DNA of 6,719 nucleotides from WLWS01 sp964639535. Its GTDB lineage: Bacteria; Pseudomonadota; Gammaproteobacteria; Eutrophobiales; Eutrophobiaceae. Every line of letters begins with the position of its first letter. Within the stretch, counting starts at the first letter, position 1. Under the pieces are notes generated by a model that saw only the letters and a program-made list of their open reading frames with translations, made no database searches and was not told the origin of the DNA. A program made the position numbers and the translations under genes. The stretch lies in NCBI GenBank assembly GCA_964639535.1, contig CAZXDV010000172.1, forward strand, positions 1 to 6,719. Direction: 5' to 3'. This document shows positions 1-6,115 of the stretch, one piece after another.

Positions 1-1
1 G

Positions 2-442
2 ATCGCGTATTCCGCAGAAGGCGAAGAACCTCTCGAGACCGGTGGCGGAATCCGGCGAGCCCTGCCACTGCTTGGACCGGAACCCTTCATCGTGGTCAAT
101 GGTGACGTGTTGAGTGATTATGACTTTGCCACCCTTCCGGCAGACCCTGGCTGCCTGGCTCACCTGGTCCTGGTACCGAACCCCCCGCACAACCCGAACG
201 GTGATTTTCAGCTGGATAATGGCAGCGTTCGAAGCGAGGGAAATAACAGGCTCACCTACAGCGGCATCGCGGTGTTCAAACCCGCCCTGTTTGAGGGAAT
301 CGATGAAGAGCGCTTTGCCCTCGCCCCGGTGCTTCGCCAGGCCATGGCAAGGGAGCAGGTGAGCGGCGAATGTTTTCATGGTCGCTGGCTCGACGTGGGC
401 ACCCCTGCACGACTGGAAATGGCAGAGTCCCTAGCCAAGTAA
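2..442 (+). CDS. murU: N-acetylmuramate-1-phosphate uridylyltransferase MurU, 3' part (5' end outside window)
   Basis: The last 146 residues of a sugar-1-phosphate nucleotidyltransferase are visible in an open frame running in from the window edge. MurU joins UTP and MurNAc-1-phosphate to give UDP-MurNAc in the cytoplasmic cell-wall recycling route that bypasses de novo synthesis. Visible hallmarks are ETGGGIRRALPLLG near the left edge, VNGD with a likely metal-binding Asp at 104-106, YSGIAVFKP, and the C-terminal WLDVGTP with a second conserved Asp at 392-394. The compact C-terminus, ending soon after WLDVGTP, fits MurU (about 220 residues) better than the longer RmlA or GlmU types. The N-terminal nucleotide-binding loop, roughly 75 residues, lies outside. 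In Pseudomonas murU follows amgK, which would be expected just upstream. Family assignment is firm; exact substrate is inferred from the motif pattern. Confidence 0.85.
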   Translation: MAYSAEGEEPLETGGGIRRALPLLGPEPFIVVNGDVLSDYDFATLPADPGCLAHLVLVPNPPHNPNGDFQLDNGSVRSEGNNRLTYSGIAVFKPALFEGIDEERFALAPVLRQAMAREQVSGECFHGRWLDVGTPARLEMAESLAK

Positions 443-599
443 GTAAGTAGGCGCTCACTTCAATTCGCATTTATCCTGCTTGACCGGCCTTTCAGGCCCG
501 TCGTCGGCGCGGCAATGGGAGGCGATCGTGGTGTTTGAAAACTGATGTTGCACCGCAAAATCAATATGTAGTGGAGCATCAACAAAACTATACAAGATA

Positions 600-628
600 T
601 AGATATTCTTGCATAAAAAGGCTATAGT
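600..628 (+). promoter_or_regulatory. Candidate sigma-70 promoter for the mltF-like gene
   Basis: A TAGATA box (600-605, four of six to consensus) and TATAGT (623-628) are separated by 17 nt, and a GC-rich discriminator (GCGCCCC) follows. Transcription would begin near 635, leaving a leader of about 28 nt before the ATG at 663. This also argues against the in-frame TTG at 609, which would then lie upstream of the transcript start. The -35 is weak, so the assignment is tentative. The preceding gap from 443 holds only a small GGCCT/AGGCC hairpin (about 485-497) without a T-tract. Confidence 0.45.
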
Positions 629-662
629 GCGCCCCAATTTCAGCAGTGGAGTTAATCCGATA

Positions 663-2864
663 ATGATTTATTGGATCTACGCACTACTCAAACTCACGCA
701 CTTTTTCACCGGGCTTGCGCCAGCACGCAAGCTGGCGGTAGTTTCCGTTTTTCTTCTCAGTAGCGCGTCGCTGTTGCTGGGTATAGCACGTCAACCCGTT
801 GTCGAGGACGAGCCGGGCCAGGCAATCGTCAGCGGGTTATCGCTGCCTTCGTCAGTTGTCACCCTGCACGATCTGCAGATCAATGACCTTGCCGAGATTT
901 CCAGCAACGGTGAGCTACGCGTTCTTAAACTGGAACATAACGAAGTCTCTTCCAGTGAGTTGTCGCTGCTTGAAGAGTATGCGAAAGATTTGCAGCTGGA
1001 GCTGCGCTGGGTAAGCGCGCCGGATAAGAGAAGACTGTTTGAATATCTCAGGCAGGGCCGTGCAGATCTCGCTCTCAGCCAGGGACTGGAAATACCCGCA
1101 AAGCTCGCCGACTCGCTGAAGTTGTCTCTTCCCTGGGGCGTATCCCAGCAGCAGGTTATCAGCCGCAGCGATACAGGACGCATCAGGAGCCGCAAGGATC
1201 TTGCGACCCGCCAGGTTGCCGTCAAGCGCTCTTCTCCGCTGTGGGACGAACTCATTGCACAGGCAGCTGAAAACCCCGCCATGAGTGTTCTTGAAATTCC
1301 AGAGTCCGAGAAGTCCGGCGTGATTCTCAGCAAGGTATCGAGCGGGCAATATGATGTAACGGTGCTGGACAACCTGACCGCAGAAGCCCTGTTGCCTTCC
1401 TACCTCAATCTTGAAGTCGCCTTTAACGCCAGCAAGGCGCGCATGAGCTCCTGGACAATACGCAGTAATTCCACCGACCTGTCCGCCTCGGTGGACGCTT
1501 TCCTTAACAAGCATTACCTGCGCTCCCAAATCGCGCGTAGTTACCAGGAAGACCTGCCCGGGCTCAGGAAACGAAAAGTGCTTCGCCTTGTCACCTACAA
1601 GAGCCCGGTGAATTACTATATCAAGCGCGGGAAACTCAAGGGCTTTGAACATGACCTGCTAAAACGCTTTGCCGAATCACGCAGGATGCGCCTGGACGTT
1701 GTTGTGGCTGATAGTCACGAAGAAATGCAAAACCTGTTACTTGAGGGTAAGGGAGATGTTATTGCGGCCTCTGTTCCACGGGATGCCTGGCTACAGGAGC
1801 AGGGGCTGGCACTTTCAGGCAGCTATAGCCACTCTGCACCCATTGTTATAGGTCGAAGCAAGGACACGCCCCTGCTTGATGCAAGGTCCCTGTCCGGTCG
1901 CCGCATCGTGCTCGCGGCATCGAGCCCTTACCGGAAACTCGTGGAGAAAATCCAGCAGCAGGGCATTGACCTTGAGCTGAGCATAGCGCCGGTGGAACAG
2001 GGCCTTGAACAGGTGCTCTATCACGTTGCCAGGGGTGCCTATGACCTGACCCTGGTAGGCGGCCATGAAATCAAGTCGCGTTTTGCCCAGCAGGTGAACA
2101 TTCGAGCGCATTTCGCGCTGACGGAACCGTTGCCGCAGGTATGGGCGGTACGTGAAGATAATCGCCTTTTGCTGGGCGCCCTGAACGACTTTATCAGTCG
2201 CGAGTTTCGCAAGGGTTTTTACAACGTTCTCTATACCAAGTACATAGAATCACCGCGCGCAGTACTTGGCGACACGCAGCTGCTTGCTTCCGGCGAAATG
2301 CTGTCTCCCTATGACGATATCGTGCACAAGTACGCGGAACATTATGGCTTTGACTGGCGCCTCATCGTTGCGCAGATGTACCAGGAAAGCCAGTTTAACC
2401 CGCAGGCTGTTTCCTATTCGGGGGCGCAGGGTCTTATGCAAATCATCCCGGAGACGGCGGACCTGCTCGGGGTTGAAAACACCTACGATCCCGACAGCAG
2501 CATCAGGGCAGGCATCAAGTACATGGACTACCTGCGCGATAAATTTACCGGGACAGAACTGCTGGAGGAAAGGATCTGGTTTTCACTTGCCGCCTATAAC
2601 GCCGGCTACAACCGGGTACAGCGTGCCAGGCAGCTGGCGGAGCGCATGAACCTCGACAAGAACAAGTGGTTTGATAATGTCGAGAAGGCCATGCTTGCCA
2701 TGGCGCAACCATTCTGGAAAGACGGTGAGGTGGCCCGGCAATGTCGCTGTGGACAGGCGGTGGTTTATGTTCGGGAAATAAGAACGCTATACAATAACTA
2801 CGTGCAGCTAAAACCCACCATCAGGACGGTATCACGTTCACGCAAGTACAGCGGCGATATCTAG
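663..2864 (+). CDS. mltF: MltF-like membrane-bound lytic murein transglycosylase with two tandem SBP_bac_3-like domains
   Basis: Predicted 733-residue periplasmic lytic transglycosylase, which would cleave the MurNAc-GlcNAc bond and leave 1,6-anhydroMurNAc ends. Residues 24-42 form one hydrophobic segment preceded by Arg-Lys, a signal anchor or uncleaved signal peptide; there is no lipobox Cys. Residues about 85-300 and 305-530 each resemble the substrate-binding (family 3) fold; the first lacks the usual GFE..L element, the second keeps GFEHDLLKRFA. The SLT domain follows from about 550: catalytic Glu575 in YQESQFNP, GLMQ at 590-593, AAYNAGYN at 643-650. Ordinary MltF is roughly 450-520 residues with one binding domain, so this protein carries an extra one. 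Its only cysteines are 694 and 696. The ATG at 663 is chosen because GGAG lies at 648-651 and the hydrophobic segment then sits near the N-terminus; a TTG at 609 would add 18 unlikely residues. Upstream murU is also a peptidoglycan gene. It converges on dtd. Confidence 0.88.
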   Translation: MIYWIYALLKLTHFFTGLAPARKLAVVSVFLLSSASLLLGIARQPVVEDEPGQAIVSGLSLPSSVVTLHDLQINDLAEISSNGELRVLKLEHNEVSSSELSLLEEYAKDLQLELRWVSAPDKRRLFEYLRQGRADLALSQGLEIPAKLADSLKLSLPWGVSQQQVISRSDTGRIRSRKDLATRQVAVKRSSPLWDELIAQAAENPAMSVLEIPESEKSGVILSKVSSGQYDVTVLDNLTAEALLPSYLNLEVAFNASKARMSSWTIRSNSTDLSASVDAFLNKHYLRSQIARSYQEDLPGLRKRKVLRLVTYKSPVNYYIKRGKLKGFEHDLLKRFAESRRMRLDVVVADSHEEMQNLLLEGKGDVIAASVPRDAWLQEQGLALSGSYSHSAPIVIGRSKDTPLLDARSLSGRRIVLAASSPYRKLVEKIQQQGIDLELSIAPVEQGLEQVLYHVARGAYDLTLVGGHEIKSRFAQQVNIRAHFALTEPLPQVWAVREDNRLLLGALNDFISREFRKGFYNVLYTKYIESPRAVLGDTQLLASGEMLSPYDDIVHKYAEHYGFDWRLIVAQMYQESQFNPQAVSYSGAQGLMQIIPETADLLGVENTYDPDSSIRAGIKYMDYLRDKFTGTELLEERIWFSLAAYNAGYNRVQRARQLAERMNLDKNKWFDNVEKAMLAMAQPFWKDGEVARQCRCGQAVVYVREIRTLYNNYVQLKPTIRTVSRSRKYSGDI

Positions 2865-2874
2865 GCAGCTAAAA

Positions 2875-3312
2875 TCATACCTTGAGCGAAAAGGTCACCG
2901 GACCATCGTTTAACAGGCTGACCTGCATGTCAGCACCAAATTGCCCCGTCTCAACCCTGTCATGCATTTGCCTTGCTTCCCCTACCATATAATCAAACAG
3001 GGCAAGGCCGGCATCCGGTGTGGCAGCGCTGCTAAAGCTGGGCCTGGCACCCTTCCTGGTGTCTGCGGCCAGGGTAAATTGCGGAACCAACAGGAGCCCG
3101 CCATCGACATCCTTCAGGCTGAGATTCATTTTGCCCTGCTCATCTGAAAAGACGCGGTAGCCAAGAAGACGTTCAAGCATGCGTCGAGCCACAGCTTCAT
3201 CGTCCTGTTTTTCAAAGCCGAGGAATACCAGCAAGCCGCCTTGAATGTCAGCGATAAGCTGGTTGTCGACTTCGACCTGGGCAAATCGGACCCGTTGCAA
3301 CAGCCCGATCAT
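2875..3312 (-). CDS. dtd: D-aminoacyl-tRNA deacylase (DTD)
   Basis: A 145-residue protein, the same length as E. coli DTD, that hydrolyses D-aminoacyl-tRNAs (and Gly-tRNA(Ala)) in the cytoplasm to keep D-residues out of proteins. The start MIGLLQRV aligns with the family N-terminus. GYRVFSDEQGKMNLS (51-65), FTLAADTRKGARPSFS, and the C-terminal FGADMQVSLLNDGPVTF are all family signatures; Gly137-Pro138 is the cis-dipeptide that rejects L-substrates. At 77-81 the classic SQFTL motif reads PQFTL, with the functional Thr80 kept. No clear Shine-Dalgarno sequence precedes the ATG. It is last in a minus-strand run behind the 50-residue membrane gene (25-nt gap) and may be co-transcribed with it. Its stop lies 10 nt from that of mltF, with no terminator visible between them. 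Confidence 0.95.
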   Translation of the reverse strand: MIGLLQRVRFAQVEVDNQLIADIQGGLLVFLGFEKQDDEAVARRMLERLLGYRVFSDEQGKMNLSLKDVDGGLLLVPQFTLAADTRKGARPSFSSAATPDAGLALFDYMVGEARQMHDRVETGQFGADMQVSLLNDGPVTFSLKV

Positions 3313-3337
3313 TTTGAGGGTACAGCGAAAGAGGGGG

Positions 3338-3490
3338 TTAGATTATCTTTAGGTAATCAAGAATGTTAACGGCGAACAGCGCGATAGCGGCCGCCATCAC
3401 GGCCCATTCCATATTTTTCCGGGCAAGAAAGCCGGTGAAATGCAAAATCAGTACTACGATTGCCAGTGCATAGACAATGTAAAAAATCAT
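3338..3490 (-). CDS. Small two-helix membrane protein, function unknown
   Basis: Predicted 50-residue protein that I do not recognise. It consists of a hydrophobic segment (about 2-21), a short basic turn (Ala-Arg-Lys-Asn, 23-26), a second hydrophobic segment (about 29-45) and a DYLKII tail. This predicts an inner-membrane hairpin; positive-inside reasoning would put the Arg-Lys turn in the cytoplasm. The ATG at 3490 is preceded by AAGGG (complement of 3499-3503) at 8-nt spacing, a good ribosome binding site. The open frame extends 18 codons further upstream, but that extension is polar and lacks such a site, so I use the internal ATG. It lies between rpiA (146-nt gap) and dtd (25-nt gap), all on the minus strand. 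The good binding site and clean membrane pattern support a real gene; function cannot be inferred from context. Confidence 0.7.
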   Translation of the reverse strand: MIFYIVYALAIVVLILHFTGFLARKNMEWAVMAAAIALFAVNILDYLKII

Positions 3491-3603
3491 AGTTTTATCC
3501 CTTGTAGTAGTGCCAGACCGGTTCTGCCAGCTATGTTTCGCCAATCAGCACAATCTAGTTTCTGACAAAGCCCCAAAAATCACGCATAACCTTATGATAA
3601 CTA

Positions 3604-3630
3604 TGCAAAACATGCAATGATTAATTGCAA
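3604..3630. repeat. TGCAA repeats with a short inverted repeat behind rpiA
   Basis: TGCAA occurs on the plus strand at 3604-3608, 3613-3617 and 3626-3630. The last two sites belong to an inverted repeat, TGCAAT (3613-3618) and ATTGCA (3624-3629), around a 5-nt AT-rich loop. The cluster sits just after the rpiA stop codon. In the rpiA direction it is followed by TGTTTTGC, so it could be a weak terminator. It could also be a binding site ahead of the small membrane gene, or chance in an AT-rich spacer. Confidence 0.35.
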
Positions 3631-3636
3631 AATGGG

Positions 3637-4296
3637 CTATTTTTCAGTGGTTCTGAGCCCGGACGCAGACGCCACGAGCAGGATATCAGCGCCCCTGCGC
3701 GCGAACAGGCCATTTGTTACTACACCGGTTATGTTGTTGATTTCCTGCTCCAACTGCGGCGGATTATCGATTTTCAGGTTGTGTACATCGAGGATGATAT
3801 TGCCATTGTCGGTGCTAAAACCGTCTCGTAGCACCGGTTGTCCACCAAGCTTGACCAGTTGCCTTGCAACATAGCTTTGCGCCATGGGTATGACCTCGAC
3901 GGGAAGTGGAAATGTTCCAAGCATTGGCACTTCCTTGCTTTCGTCGACGATGCAGACAAACTTGCTGCTTGCTGCCGCGACGATTTTTTCCCGGGTCAAG
4001 GCGCCGCCGCCGCCTTTTATAAGGTGCAGGTTGGGAGTCGCCTCGTCGGCGCCATCGATATAAACCGGTATATCGCCACAGCTGTTTAGATCGCTGACCG
4101 GTATGCCATGGGCCCTTAGACGTTCCTCGGTGGCAACTGAACTTGAAACTGCGCCGTCAATGCGGTGCTTGATGCCCGCAAGGGCGTCGATAAAAAAATT
4201 CACCGTGCTGCCTGTGCCAACGCCCACGATGGCGTCTTCCACAACATAGTCCAGCGCCGCTTCTGCAGCCTGTTTCTTGAGTTCGTCCTGGTTCAA
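3637..4296 (-). CDS. rpiA: Ribose-5-phosphate isomerase A (TTG start)
   Basis: A 219-residue enzyme, the same length as E. coli RpiA, interconverting ribose 5-phosphate and ribulose 5-phosphate in the non-oxidative pentose phosphate pathway. Motifs fall at the expected positions when numbered from the TTG start: GTGST 27-31 (phosphate binding), DGADE 81-85 (Asp81, Asp84), KGGGGAL 94-100 (Lys94) and TREK with catalytic Glu103. LPVEVIPMAQS and TDNGNIILDVH are also typical. The frame extends to a GTG at 4305, but that GTG is itself part of a GAGGTG ribosome binding site, six bases before TTG at 4296. Starting at TTG gives MNQDELKK, matching the Pseudomonas RpiA N-terminus as I remember it. It is divergent from ilvA across 50 nt, a pairing also known in Pseudomonas. 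The gene is intact; only the start choice is open. Confidence 0.95.
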   Translation of the reverse strand: MNQDELKKQAAEAALDYVVEDAIVGVGTGSTVNFFIDALAGIKHRIDGAVSSSVATEERLRAHGIPVSDLNSCGDIPVYIDGADEATPNLHLIKGGGGALTREKIVAAASSKFVCIVDESKEVPMLGTFPLPVEVIPMAQSYVARQLVKLGGQPVLRDGFSTDNGNIILDVHNLKIDNPPQLEQEINNITGVVTNGLFARRGADILLVASASGLRTTEK

Positions 4297-4302
4297 TGCG
4301 GG

Positions 4303-4308
4303 CACCTC
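4303..4308 (-). promoter_or_regulatory. Ribosome binding site deciding the rpiA start
   Basis: On the minus strand GAGGTG stands 6 nt (CCCGCA) upstream of the in-frame TTG at 4296. If translation began at the GTG inside this motif, only GCGAG directly abutting the codon would be available, which is too close. The motif therefore favours the TTG start. Confidence 0.7.
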
Positions 4309-4319
4309 GCGGTTAATTT

Positions 4320-4346
4320 TTTACAGGTAACGGTTGGTGTTATCTT
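4320..4346 (+). promoter_or_regulatory. Possible ilvA promoter abutting the start codon
   Basis: TTTACA (4320-4325) and TATCTT (4341-4346) resemble -35 and -10 hexamers, but the 15-nt spacer is short. If used, transcription would start near 4353, on or next to the second in-frame ATG, giving a leaderless or nearly leaderless mRNA. This agrees with the absence of a Shine-Dalgarno sequence before either ATG. The support is weak. Confidence 0.25.
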
Positions 4347-5873
4347 ATGCCCATGTTTGATGAATACAAACAATTAATTGAGCAGGCCAGTGCGCGCGTT
4401 TACGAGGTAGCGAGTCACACAGCGCTGGATCCGGCCGCACAGCTTTCCGAGGTACTGGGAAACAGTATTTATCTCAAGCGCGAAGATCGCCAGCAGGTTT
4501 TTTCCTACAAGATTCGCGGTGCCTATAACATGATGTGCTCGCTCGGGGATGACGAGAAATCCCGGGGTGTACTTGCTGCATCAGCCGGAAACCACGCACA
4601 GGGCGTTGCACTGGCAGCGAGGAAGTTGGATATATCTGCCACTATCGTGATGCCCAAGACCACGCCCGAGATCAAGGTAAGCGGAGTCAGGAGACTGGGT
4701 GGCAGGGTAGTACTGCACGGTAATACCTATGACGATGCCTATCAGCACGCAATGGAACTTTGCCGTGAGCAAAACAGTACTTACATACCTCCCTATGATC
4801 ATCCCCTGGTCATTGCCGGCCAGGCAACGGTGGCGGTTGAGTTAATGCAACAGTTGCCGAATGTTGATTACGTGTTTGTCCCCGTGGGTGGTGGTGGACT
4901 GGCTGCTGGCATGGCACTGCATATCAAGAAGTTAAACCCTGCTACCAGGATTGTCGCGGTGGAGCCTGACGAAGCCGCCTGCCTGCATGCCGCCATGGAC
5001 CAGGGTGAGCGCGTGGTGCTGGAACATATAGGCATATTTGCTGACGGCGCTGCAGTGAAACAGGTGGGAAAAGAGAACTTTCGCATTTGCCGCGAACTGG
5101 TGGATGAGGTCTTGCTGGTCAGTGTTGACGAGATATGTGCAGCAGTAAAGGACGTTTTTGAAGACACCCGTGCCATTCCAGAGCCTGCAGGGGCACTGGC
5201 CACCGCAGGGATGAAGCAGTACGTGGAAAGTCGTGGCATTGCAGGGAAGAACATCGCCGCGGTGTTCAGTGGCGCCAACGTAAACTTTGATCGCCTGCGC
5301 CACATTGCGGAACTGTCTGCCCTGGGTGAGCAGAAGGAGGCGCTTTTTTGCATTACCATTCCCGAGCAGCCCGGCAGTTTCAGAAAACTCTGTCACGATC
5401 TTGGCCCGCGCCCGGTCACTGAATTCAACTATAGATATAGCGACAGTAAAACAGCCCGTGTCTTTGCAGGCATTGGCCTGAGACACGGCGTGGGCGAGAA
5501 AGAATCACTGCTAACAAGCCTCAGGGAAAAGGGTTACGAGGTGCTGGACATGAGCAATGATGAGCTGGCAAAGATGCACGTGCGCTACATGATTGGCGGT
5601 AGTCCGCAGAGCCTGCAGGATGAGCGCCTGTATCGTTTCGAATTTCCCGAGCGCGCAGGTGCGCTGCTGTTCTTCCTGACCACCATGGGCGATCGGTTTA
5701 ACATCAGCCTGTTTCACTATCGCAACCACGGCGCCGCTTACGGTCGCGTATTACTGGGTGTGCAGGTGCCATCGAGCGAGCTGGCGGATTTCCAGGACGT
5801 GCTAGTCGAGCTCGGCATGGATTACAGCGAGGAAAGCACGAATACTGCTTATCGTCTTTTTCTCGGGGCCTGA
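4347..5873 (+). CDS. ilvA: Threonine ammonia-lyase, biosynthetic (threonine deaminase)
   Basis: A 508-residue PLP enzyme that deaminates threonine to 2-oxobutanoate, the committed step of isoleucine synthesis. The catalytic domain spans about 15-325: KRED (44-47), the PLP Schiff-base lysine Lys55 in SYKIRGAYN, SAGNHAQG (79-86), the phosphate-binding loop PVGGGGLAAG (179-188), EPAGA (279-283) and SGANVNF (309-315). Two ACT-like regulatory domains follow (about 331-405 and 426-505), as in E. coli IlvA, which is feedback-inhibited by isoleucine and activated by valine. Their presence marks the long biosynthetic form, not the short catabolic TdcB type. The start could equally be the ATG at 4353 (MFDEYKQLIE), which aligns better with remembered Pseudomonas N-termini; neither ATG has a clear ribosome binding site. 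It stands alone on the plus strand, divergent from rpiA and converging on ssrS, with no convincing terminator. Confidence 0.96.
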   Translation: MPMFDEYKQLIEQASARVYEVASHTALDPAAQLSEVLGNSIYLKREDRQQVFSYKIRGAYNMMCSLGDDEKSRGVLAASAGNHAQGVALAARKLDISATIVMPKTTPEIKVSGVRRLGGRVVLHGNTYDDAYQHAMELCREQNSTYIPPYDHPLVIAGQATVAVELMQQLPNVDYVFVPVGGGGLAAGMALHIKKLNPATRIVAVEPDEAACLHAAMDQGERVVLEHIGIFADGAAVKQVGKENFRICRELVDEVLLVSVDEICAAVKDVFEDTRAIPEPAGALATAGMKQYVESRGIAGKNIAAVFSGANVNFDRLRHIAELSALGEQKEALFCITIPEQPGSFRKLCHDLGPRPVTEFNYRYSDSKTARVFAGIGLRHGVGEKESLLTSLREKGYEVLDMSNDELAKMHVRYMIGGSPQSLQDERLYRFEFPERAGALLFFLTTMGDRFNISLFHYRNHGAAYGRVLLGVQVPSSELADFQDVLVELGMDYSEESTNTAYRLFLGA

Positions 5874-5881
5874 AACAGGTG

Positions 5882-5897
5882 GCAGCGCTCAAGCTGC
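5882..5897. repeat. Short inverted repeat between ilvA and ssrS
   Basis: GCAGC (5882-5886) and GCTGC (5893-5897) flank a 6-nt loop, forming a small hairpin on either strand just behind the ilvA stop codon. On the plus strand it is followed by purines and an A-run, and on the minus strand by only three T in a row, so it is not a standard intrinsic terminator. A weak bidirectional terminator role is possible. Confidence 0.35.
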
Positions 5898-5903
5898 GAG
5901 GAG

Positions 5904-5922
5904 AAAAAATAAGGAGGGCATC
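5904..5922 (-). terminator. U-tract and closing-stem 3' strand at the ssrS end
   Basis: Reading the minus strand, the 3' strand of the 6S closing stem (GAUGCCC, 5922-5916) is followed by CC and then UUAUUUUUU (5912-5904). A GC-containing stem plus a U-run could act as an intrinsic terminator for ssrS. The partner strand is about 180 nt upstream, so this is not a compact hairpin, and processing by exonucleases may set the mature end. Confidence 0.4.
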
Positions 5923-6108
5923 AACCGCGATGTCGGTCAGTAGACAACCCAACTTGAACCAAAGGATCAAGTGGGAACAGCAGGCGATATATCAGGCTGC
6001 CCACCTTAGCGGGGGGTGTGCACAACAACATCGCGGTTCAGTTCCCTGGTGAGTGTAGTATAGGCTCAAGTTACCCAGTCCAATCACGAACACCGCAGAA
6101 GACACCCA
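5912..6108 (-). ncRNA. ssrS: 6S RNA
   Basis: An RNA of about 195 nt that would bind sigma-70 RNA polymerase and damp promoter use in stationary phase. It lies directly behind zapA, the usual gammaproteobacterial place. The ends pair: GGGUGUC (6107-6101) with GAUGCCC (5922-5916), then, past a UU/UU mismatch, CUGCGGUGU (6098-6090) with ACAUCGCGG (5933-5925). The 5' bubble segment ACUUGAGCCUAUA (6071-6059) resembles E. coli CCUGAGCCGAUA. ACUUGAGCC (6071-6063) pairs fully with GGUUCAAGU (5960-5952), which alternatively forms a hairpin with ACUUGAUCC (5972-5964); E. coli uses this switch to release polymerase on pRNA synthesis. The apical arm pairs GGGAAC (6046-6041) with GUUCCC (5978-5973), GCGAU (6034-6030) with AUCGC (5988-5984), and ends in UGCaCACC/GGUGgGCA (6022-6015, 6005-5998). 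UGUUCG (6092-6087) also matches E. coli. Exact ends are estimates, based on base pairing and remembered E. coli sequence. Confidence 0.85.
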
Positions 6109-6115
6109 TATTTAA

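Noticed and set aside
485..497. GGCCT/AGGCC hairpin as the murU terminator
   Set aside because: The stem is only five pairs and no T-run follows, so it is not convincing as an intrinsic terminator.
609..662. TTG start giving the MltF-like protein 18 extra N-terminal residues
   Set aside because: No ribosome binding site, it overlaps the candidate promoter spacer, and the extension pushes the membrane segment inward. ATG 663 with GGAG at 648-651 fits better.
915..1652. Long minus-strand open frame (245 codons) inside the MltF-like gene, and a second at 791-1372
   Set aside because: Both lie wholly antisense to a protein with clear domains in the plus frame. Their translations show no family motif; they are frame shadows.
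2266..2649. 127-codon plus-strand frame inside the SLT domain region
   Set aside because: It is out of frame with Glu575, GLMQ and AAYNAGYN, and is rich in Arg, Ser and Thr, as typical for shadow translations.
4868..5486. Two antisense open frames within ilvA
   Set aside because: They overlap the catalytic and regulatory domains of a well-recognised IlvA and show no independent motifs.
5923..6038. 11-bp inverted repeat AACCGCGATGT / ACATCGCGGTT as an independent element
   Set aside because: Both arms lie inside the 6S RNA. The 3' arm is better used in the closing stem with 6098-6090 and the 5' arm in the apical stem, so the long pairing is probably an alternative fold.
5920..6045. 6S RNA on the plus strand, suggested by CUUGAACCAAAGG resembling the E. 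coli 3' hairpin
   Set aside because: The hairpin is nearly palindromic and fits both strands. On the plus strand the 5' half would fall inside ilvA, and no closing stem of the right spacing is seen.
6057..6062. TATACT on the minus strand as the -10 box of a shorter RNA starting near 6050
   Set aside because: It aligns with the conserved GAUAUU bubble segment of 6S RNA, and upstream bases 6107-6090 pair with the 3' end, so the RNA begins further upstream.
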